This document shows, piece after piece, positions 59,669 through 64,000 of a stretch of DNA of 64,000 nucleotides; positions within the stretch are counted from its first letter, which is position 1, and each line of letters begins with the position of its first letter. Made by a program: the position numbers and the translations under genes. The stretch is from the NCBI GenBank assembly GCA_023415835.1, contig JAEZJK010000034.1:1-64000 (forward strand), in the 5' to 3' direction. The notes beneath the pieces were generated by a model that had not been told where the DNA came from, searched no databases, and saw nothing but the letters and a program-made list of their open reading frames with translations. The DNA comes from Bacillota bacterium (lineage in GTDB: Bacteria; Bacillota; UBA4882; UBA8346).

Positions 59669-61695
59669 GCGCTAATAACTTGATTTATATTGACAATCAA
59701 GCAGTTGAAATTATTGGTGAAAAAAATTTGCTACAATTAATCAGAAAAACCGGAATTGATCTCCCGACCTTTTGTTATCATTCAGAACTTAGCGTTTATG
59801 GTGCTTGCCGGATGTGCGTCGTTGAGATTGAGGGGCAGGGAATTGTGGCCTCATGTTCGACCCCTCCTCAACCGGGAAGCAGGGTTTTGACGAATAGCCC
59901 AAGGGTGCAACGGGTACGCAGGACGGTTTTGGAACTTTTGTTGGCCAACCATGAACGGGATTGCACTACTTGTGAAAAAAACGGCCACTGTAAGTTACAA
60001 GAGCTTGCTAATCGTTTTGGGATTCGCAAGGTCCGTTTTGGAGAACGCGATTTGAAATTACCAATCGATAATTCCGGGAGTTCGATTGTGCGGGATCCTA
60101 ATAAATGTATTCTTTGCGGCGATTGTGTCCGGATGTGTTCCGAGGTTCAGGGAATCGGTATTTTAGACTTCAGTAACCGGGGTTCCCAGGTGAGGGTCTC
60201 ACCGGCCTTTAATAAGAATATGGCTGAAGTTGATTGTGTCAGTTGCGGCCAGTGTACCGCGGTTTGCCCGACCGGGGCGTTAGTAGTGAAAAAAGAAACC
60301 GATAAGGCCTGGGCGGCGTTGCATAATCGAGACTTACTAGTAGTTGCTCAGGTAGCCCCGGCGGTCCGGGTTGCCTTAGGCGAGGAGTTCGGGATTCCAG
60401 CCGGAGAGATCGTCACTGGGAAAGTAGTGTCGGCATTGAAGCGGTTGGGTTTCGACAAGGTATTTGATACTTGCTTGGCTGCAGATTTGACCGTAATCGA
60501 GGAAACCCAAGAGTTCTTAGAGCGTTTGGAGAGAAATGAACGTTTGCCCCAATTCACCTCTTGTTGTCCGGCGTGGGTCAAATATGCTGAATATAATGAA
60601 CCAAATTTCCTTAGTCAACTCTCGTCCTGCCGGTCGCCACAACAAATGTTTGGGTCGCTGGTTAAAAAACATTGGGCCAAATCCTTTGATAAAAAGCCCC
60701 GGGAGATATTCGTAATTTCGATTATGCCTTGTACTGGGAAAAAGTTTGAGGCTGCCCGGCCCGAGTTTTCCGAGAATAAGGTCAGAGATGTGGATTTAGT
60801 ATTGACCACCCAGGAAGTGGCCCAGATGATCCGGGAGTCCGGTTTGGACTTTGCGAATTTGGACGCTGAATCTTTTGATATGCCGCTCGGTTTTACCACC
60901 GGGGCCGGGGTAATCTTCGGCGCCAGCGGAGGAGTGGCCGAAGCTACCTTGCGCAACGCATATGAGAGGGTAAGTGGAGAAACTTTAGAGCAGGTAAATT
61001 TTGAGGCGGTTAGGGGTTTTAGAGGTTTAAAAGAGACATCAGTAAAAATAAATGACCGCGAGATCAAAGTCGCAGTAGTCCATGGCCTAGGCAATGTCCA
61101 AAAGTTAATCCGGAAAATTAAAGAAGGCAAGGCTGAGTATGATCTGATTGAGGTGATGGCTTGTCCCGGAGGTTGTATCGGTGGCGCCGGTCAACCAATA
61201 GCGGCTACCGAGATTAAACAGGCCAGGGGACGCGCAATTTATAAGGCTGATAAATTGTCGCAGCTCCGTAAATCACAGGATAATCCGATTGTAGCACGGC
61301 TCTACCAAAATTGGTTAGAGAAACCCGGTAGTGATCAGGCTCATCATAGTTTGCATACCAAGTACCGGACCAGAGCCAAAATCAGCGGGGAGGACATTGA
61401 ATTATTAAATAGTGGGGAAGAAGACAAAGTCGATATTGCGGTCTGTGTAGGCGCTTGTTGTTATCAAAAGGGTTCCTATGATACCTTGCAGGAGTTTATG
61501 AAGCAGGCGGATCAATTAAACTTAAGCGAACAGGTTAATCTACACGCCACTTTTTGCATGGAAGGGTGTCAGCACAGTCCGTCAGTTAAAATTGATGGGG
61601 AGATTTTTGAGGAAGTGAACCCCGATAAAGTAGAATCAATCTTTAAGTCCAGGGTTTTAAGCCGTGTCAAACGGGGGAACTTGAGAGTCGTATAA
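59665..61695 (+). CDS. hndD: [FeFe] hydrogenase catalytic subunit with extra C-terminal [2Fe-2S] domain
   Basis: This 676-residue catalytic subunit has an N-terminal [2Fe-2S] plant-type domain (CYHSELSVYGACRMC), a His-Cys3 cluster (HERDCTTCEKNGHC), two 4Fe-4S motifs (CILCGDCVRMC, CVSCGQCTAVCP) and the H-cluster domain. H-cluster motifs are complete: FTSCCPAW (Cys300 for proton transfer, Cys301), MPCTGKKFEA (Cys356), and MACPGGCIGGAGQP (Cys500, Cys504). An additional C-terminal thioredoxin-like [2Fe-2S] domain (about 585-676) has CVGACC (594-599) and CMEGC (631-635). The start overlaps the previous stop (ATGA). Confidence 0.95.
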   Translation: MSANNLIYIDNQAVEIIGEKNLLQLIRKTGIDLPTFCYHSELSVYGACRMCVVEIEGQGIVASCSTPPQPGSRVLTNSPRVQRVRRTVLELLLANHERDCTTCEKNGHCKLQELANRFGIRKVRFGERDLKLPIDNSGSSIVRDPNKCILCGDCVRMCSEVQGIGILDFSNRGSQVRVSPAFNKNMAEVDCVSCGQCTAVCPTGALVVKKETDKAWAALHNRDLLVVAQVAPAVRVALGEEFGIPAGEIVTGKVVSALKRLGFDKVFDTCLAADLTVIEETQEFLERLERNERLPQFTSCCPAWVKYAEYNEPNFLSQLSSCRSPQQMFGSLVKKHWAKSFDKKPREIFVISIMPCTGKKFEAARPEFSENKVRDVDLVLTTQEVAQMIRESGLDFANLDAESFDMPLGFTTGAGVIFGASGGVAEATLRNAYERVSGETLEQVNFEAVRGFRGLKETSVKINDREIKVAVVHGLGNVQKLIRKIKEGKAEYDLIEVMACPGGCIGGAGQPIAATEIKQARGRAIYKADKLSQLRKSQDNPIVARLYQNWLEKPGSDQAHHSLHTKYRTRAKISGEDIELLNSGEEDKVDIAVCVGACCYQKGSYDTLQEFMKQADQLNLSEQVNLHATFCMEGCQHSPSVKIDGEIFEEVNPDKVESIFKSRVLSRVKRGNLRVV

Positions 61696-61737
61696 AAAAA
61701 TCAGGTCGGCCAACAATTTGGCCGACCTGATTTTTTT
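61694..61737 (+). terminator. strong terminator of the hydrogenase operon
   Basis: TCAGGTCGGCC (61701-61711) and GGCCGACCTGA (61720-61730) form a perfect 11-bp stem extended by seven A-T pairs, then TTTTTTT. It begins at the stop codon. A MITE-like element starts one base after it. Confidence 0.95.
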
Positions 61738-61738
61738 A

Positions 61739-61837
61739 TACCAAGTTGCATTCAAAGTGCAACTATAGAATGTGTTCTCTTCGCAACATTACTGCGTTCC
61801 ACACAAAAGTTGCACTATAATTGAATGCAACTTGGTA
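61739..61837. mobile_element. 99-bp MITE-like element, copy 2
   Basis: It has the same length and TA-bounded ends as 26669-26767, with four substitutions. Terminal inverted repeats are TACCAAGTTGCATTCAA and its complement. It has no ORF. It lies between the hydrogenase terminator and a minus-strand membrane protein gene, ending 17 nt from the latter's stop. Confidence 0.88.
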
Positions 61838-61854
61838 TTAGATTAAACCGGAGG

Positions 61855-62454
61855 TTAATGTGGATTTGAACCGGAAATCTGGAAATATCCATTGTCGGAA
61901 TATTCCTGATAAGCAACAGCCATACAGATGACTGAGAATGGTATGGTTAAAACGGCCCCAATACCGAAGGCCAACGCTCCAATAGCTGATAAGATTGAGG
62001 CTATTAGGCCATAAATCCAAATAATTAGCGGGTCGGTTTTAAAGTAGGCAAATCCCTCTTTGAGAGCTTGAAGCGGAGTATAACCCTTCTCGATGATTAA
62101 AATAATCGTAATCGATGCAATTACTAGAATAAACGGGTTTAGGACTATACCTAAAAAAACTCCGATTACCGGTATATTCCCAGCAATTAATGAGCTTATT
62201 ATAAAAGCCAGACCGACAAGCATTGTGGGTAGAAATTTGTCAAAATGAGAAAAGATCTCATTGAACTCCGTTGGTTTATTCCTAAGTAATTTCAAGATTA
62301 ACATTATCAACCCGCCAAAGAGTGGTCCGGCTAAAACCCCCAGACTGATCACGGAAAGAAGTGATGCAACCAAGCTGGTTAAAAAGATAATCCCAAAATT
62401 ATCCCGGCTCAGATATAAATCAATGCTTTTTTGAAGGTTTTTTTCGATATTCAT
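61855..62454 (-). CDS. multi-pass membrane protein of unknown function
   Basis: This 199-residue integral membrane protein has about five or six TM helices (SLVASLLSVISLGVLAGPLF; VGLAFIISSLIAGNIPVIGV; and a C-terminal pair with FGIGAVLTIPFSVICMAVAY). The loop GYTPLQALKEGFAYFKTDP with a following TM pattern resembles DUF4013/DUF975-type proteins, but I cannot fix the family. The start at 62454 has GGGAGGA 6 nt upstream; the frame is open to 62490. Monocistronic. Confidence 0.8.
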   Translation of the reverse strand: MNIEKNLQKSIDLYLSRDNFGIIFLTSLVASLLSVISLGVLAGPLFGGLIMLILKLLRNKPTEFNEIFSHFDKFLPTMLVGLAFIISSLIAGNIPVIGVFLGIVLNPFILVIASITIILIIEKGYTPLQALKEGFAYFKTDPLIIWIYGLIASILSAIGALAFGIGAVLTIPFSVICMAVAYQEYSDNGYFQISGSNPH

Positions 62455-62860
62455 CGGAGTCCTCCCTATTATAATTTTTAAAAAGTCCACATTAAGTACT
62501 ATTAGAACTGAATCGATTTTATTACAGTCTTCTTCCGCCTAGAGACACCGTCATCTGATTTTCTCAAATTCCTGCGGGTAAGCTTTGTGTGAATGTTTAA
62601 TCATTTTTGGTAGCCGTTTTTCCCTGTATCGTTTTTTACTCTTCTTGCCCTAAACCTATCATATTTTGAATAATTAACTATAATTGTCAATTAAATTCAA
62701 ACATGATTAAAAAAGCAAAATGTAATTAAAATATTTACAAAAATATCTAAATTAATCATAAAATATACCGATTATTACATAAGGGGATGGATATTTCATA
62801 AGTAATCGAAATAAGGATCAGAATCAATATTCCTACTATAACTGCATAGTATAAGATAAC

Positions 62861-62950
62861 AAGGGACGGAGAAGGGGAAATTGCCGTTGTGAGGGTGGTG
62901 GAAGCCCGTGATTTGGCTCAGCCAAAGCGATTAAAGTAATCAGGGATAAA
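62861..62950 (+). ncRNA. candidate structured RNA element in a long AT-rich leader
   Basis: Within an 855-bp gene-free, very AT-rich gap this ~90-nt GC-rich patch stands out. It contains consecutive potential hairpins: ACGG/CCGT (62866-62887), TTTGGC-TCA-GCCAAA (62912-62926) and GATTA-AAG-TAATC (62929-62941). It does not match a riboswitch class I know. Orientation is guessed from the downstream gene. The rest of 62455-63217 shows no gene. Confidence 0.3.
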
Positions 62951-63217
62951 TAGGATTATTCTCTGGGACAATTTACAATTTTTTGGTAAGAATGAAATTG
63001 TGGTTACATTATCCAAAATTACATTATATTTGGAAATGTATAACTGGAAAATAAATTCAACATAATATTTTTCATTTTAATTATAAAGTGTTTATCAAAA
63101 ACATTCGATATATATAATATATTTCAAGTTTATAGTTAATTGATACTAAAAGGTTACCTTTCTAATTGTTGAAAAAGATTAACCCCAAAAGGGTCAATTA
63201 TCACAACTAATAAAAGG

Positions 63218-63271
63218 AGAGGTGATGTAAGGGTATCTTAAATTAAGATATCTTGCCATTACCTCTTTTTT
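63218..63271 (+). terminator. long-stem terminator or attenuator upstream of the DUF2294 gene
   Basis: AGAGGTGATGTAAGGG and following bases to 63240 pair over about 24 positions with 63243-63266 (two mismatches, three G-T pairs), then TTTTTT. It lies 39 nt before the DUF2294 start, with no plus-strand gene upstream, so it ends a leader or small RNA. AAAGGAGAGGTG-ATG-TAA in its ascending arm looks like a start-stop site. Confidence 0.65.
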
Positions 63272-63309
63272 ATTTGAAATAATTTGAACAACTTTAAAAA
63301 GGACACGAT

Positions 63310-63660
63310 ATGCATCATAAAGAGATTACTCACTTATTTATTCAACGTTTTAAGGAAGTAATGGGAAGAGGCCCGAGCTTAGTTAGGATAAATATTTCGG
63401 AAAATATTATTAATGCGGATATTAAAGGTGTTTTAACAATCCCGGAGCAAAGCTTACTTAAAAACTCCATAAATAACAAAGTTCTTATTAAAGTCATTAG
63501 AAAACAACTAATGGAATTGGTATTTCGGGATTTTTCCGCAGAACTTCAAACAATAACTAATATTGATGATTTAGAATTACTAAATTATACTTTCGTAATT
63601 GATTTCGAGAATGATCGACAAGTGATGGTTTTGGTTTGTAATAAAGTATTATCGGAGTAG
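63310..63660 (+). CDS. DUF2294 family protein
   Basis: This 116-residue protein matches the DUF2294 pattern with GRGPSLVRINISENIINADI near residue 20, GVLTIPEQSLLK, and a C-terminal beta segment ending VMVLVCNKV. The family's function is not established. AAAGGA lies 6 nt before the ATG. It precedes cheW in the same direction by 86 nt, so a shared transcript is likely. Confidence 0.82.
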   Translation: MHHKEITHLFIQRFKEVMGRGPSLVRINISENIINADIKGVLTIPEQSLLKNSINNKVLIKVIRKQLMELVFRDFSAELQTITNIDDLELLNYTFVIDFENDRQVMVLVCNKVLSE

Positions 63661-63726
63661 TTAGCGGATGTATCGACAACAGATAATAACTGGTTAACGT
63701 TGTTATTGGATGAGGAGAGTATATTT

Positions 63727-63747
63727 ATGAAAGGAGATACCGTTTAA
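63727..63747 (+). CDS. possible 6-residue coupling peptide before cheW
   Basis: GAGGAG is followed after 10 nt by ATG 63727 and the frame MKGDTV-TAA, whose stop overlaps the cheW start as TAATG. The internal AAAGGAG serves as the cheW Shine-Dalgarno. Such an arrangement is compatible with translational coupling, but a chance frame this short cannot be excluded. Confidence 0.25.
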   Translation: MKGDTV

Positions 63748-64000
63748 TGGAAGCGCAGGGAGGAAAGTTTTTGACTTTTACCTTAGCTAACGAAGTATAT
63801 GGGATACCGATCAAAAAGGTAAAGGAAATTATCGGGATAATGGAGATTACTAACATCCCCAAGACCAATGAGTGTGTTAAAGGTGTTATTAATTTACGGG
63901 GGAAGATTATTCCCATAATTGATCTCCGCCTTAAATTCGGTATGGAGGAAAAGCCATATACTGAGCGGACTTGTATCATTGTGATTGAGATATTTTTATC
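63747..64000 (+). CDS. cheW: chemotaxis coupling protein CheW (partial, runs off the window)
   Basis: The first 84 codons are present, with the CheW pattern LTFTLANEVYGIPIKKVKEI, then IPKTNECVKGVINLRGKIIP and IDLRLKFGM. CheW links chemoreceptors to CheA. AAAGGAG lies 10 nt before the ATG. The C-terminal half is outside the window. With the cheB gene at 47.7 kb it shows the organism is chemotactic. Confidence 0.9.
   Translation, partial: MEAQGGKFLTFTLANEVYGIPIKKVKEIIGIMEITNIPKTNECVKGVINLRGKIIPIIDLRLKFGMEEKPYTERTCIIVIEIFL

Noticed and set aside
62861..62950. Assignment of the GC-rich patch to a known riboswitch class (cobalamin, SAM, c-di-GMP, ZTP, THF considered).
   Set aside because: None of the conserved core sequences of these classes is present in the right order on either strand.
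1..64000. tRNA, rRNA, tmRNA genes, prophage and intact insertion sequences.
   Set aside because: No cloverleaf-like T-loop motifs, rRNA signatures, structural phage genes or transposase-like reading frames were seen in the regions not occupied by identified genes.

Overview
The window reads as a chromosomal segment of an anaerobic, saccharolytic member of the Bacillota. The evidence is the complete ctsR-mcsA-mcsB-clpC operon behind a CtsR box, a NAD-linked electron-bifurcating-type [FeFe] hydrogenase operon with Rex-type operators, many TTG/GTG starts with strong AGGAGG ribosome-binding sites, and a DegV protein. A MacAB-type efflux system next to what may be the tail of an outer-membrane-factor gene hints at a lineage with an unusual envelope. 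No rRNA, tRNA, CRISPR array, phage or intact transposase gene is seen. The lineage assignment is inference.

Layout: (1) 0-6.3 kb, + strand: efflux adaptor, ABC ATPase and permease, an exported helical protein, and an OmpR/HK two-component pair. (2) 6.4-8.3 kb: an exported PL11-type rhamnogalacturonan lyase, then decayed gene fragments. (3) 8.3-12 kb, - strand: a complete potABCD polyamine transporter. (4) 12.3-16.7 kb: sugar-phosphate-isomerase-like TIM barrel, DedA, MBL-fold hydrolase, small exported protein, DUF2164 and an orphan Dam-type methylase. (5) 16.7-21 kb: a low-density zone with a 22-nt tandem repeat, enoyl-CoA hydratase, cupin, GNAT and several gene remnants. (6) 21-25.3 kb: Fe-S aldo/keto reductase, DegV, J-domain protein and LRR protein. 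(7) 25.5-36.8 kb: a pectin island with LplB/LplC-type permeases, solute-binding protein, secreted pectinesterase, cytoplasmic PL2 lyase and a YesM/YesN-type two-component system. (8) 37.4-42.6 kb, - strand: an exported unknown protein, carB and a YfcE-type phosphodiesterase. (9) 42.9-52.2 kb, + strand: aconitase-family hydratase, pyrG, exported unknown, cheB, zinc-ribbon protein, rho and a LysM-M23 peptidase. (10) 52.3-56.9 kb: the CtsR operon. (11) 57.2-61.7 kb: hydrogenase operon. (12) 61.8-64 kb: membrane protein, a long structured leader, a DUF2294 protein and the start of cheW.

Functionally, region 7 with the lyase of region 2 describes de-esterification of pectin outside the cell, uptake of oligogalacturonides by an ABC importer lacking its own ATPase gene, and intracellular exo-cleavage, sensed by the YesMN pair. 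The hydrogenase reoxidises fermentation NADH and ferredoxin, and the Rex boxes would tie its expression to the NADH/NAD ratio.

The most unusual content is intergenic. There are two near-identical 99-bp MITE-like elements, a second family of double-stem palindromes whose two copies differ by compensatory changes, a ~95-bp repeat sitting exactly at the stop codons of two unrelated genes, a 243-bp nested palindrome, degenerate 21/22-nt tandem arrays, and terminators abutting or overlapping the next gene's Shine-Dalgarno sequence.
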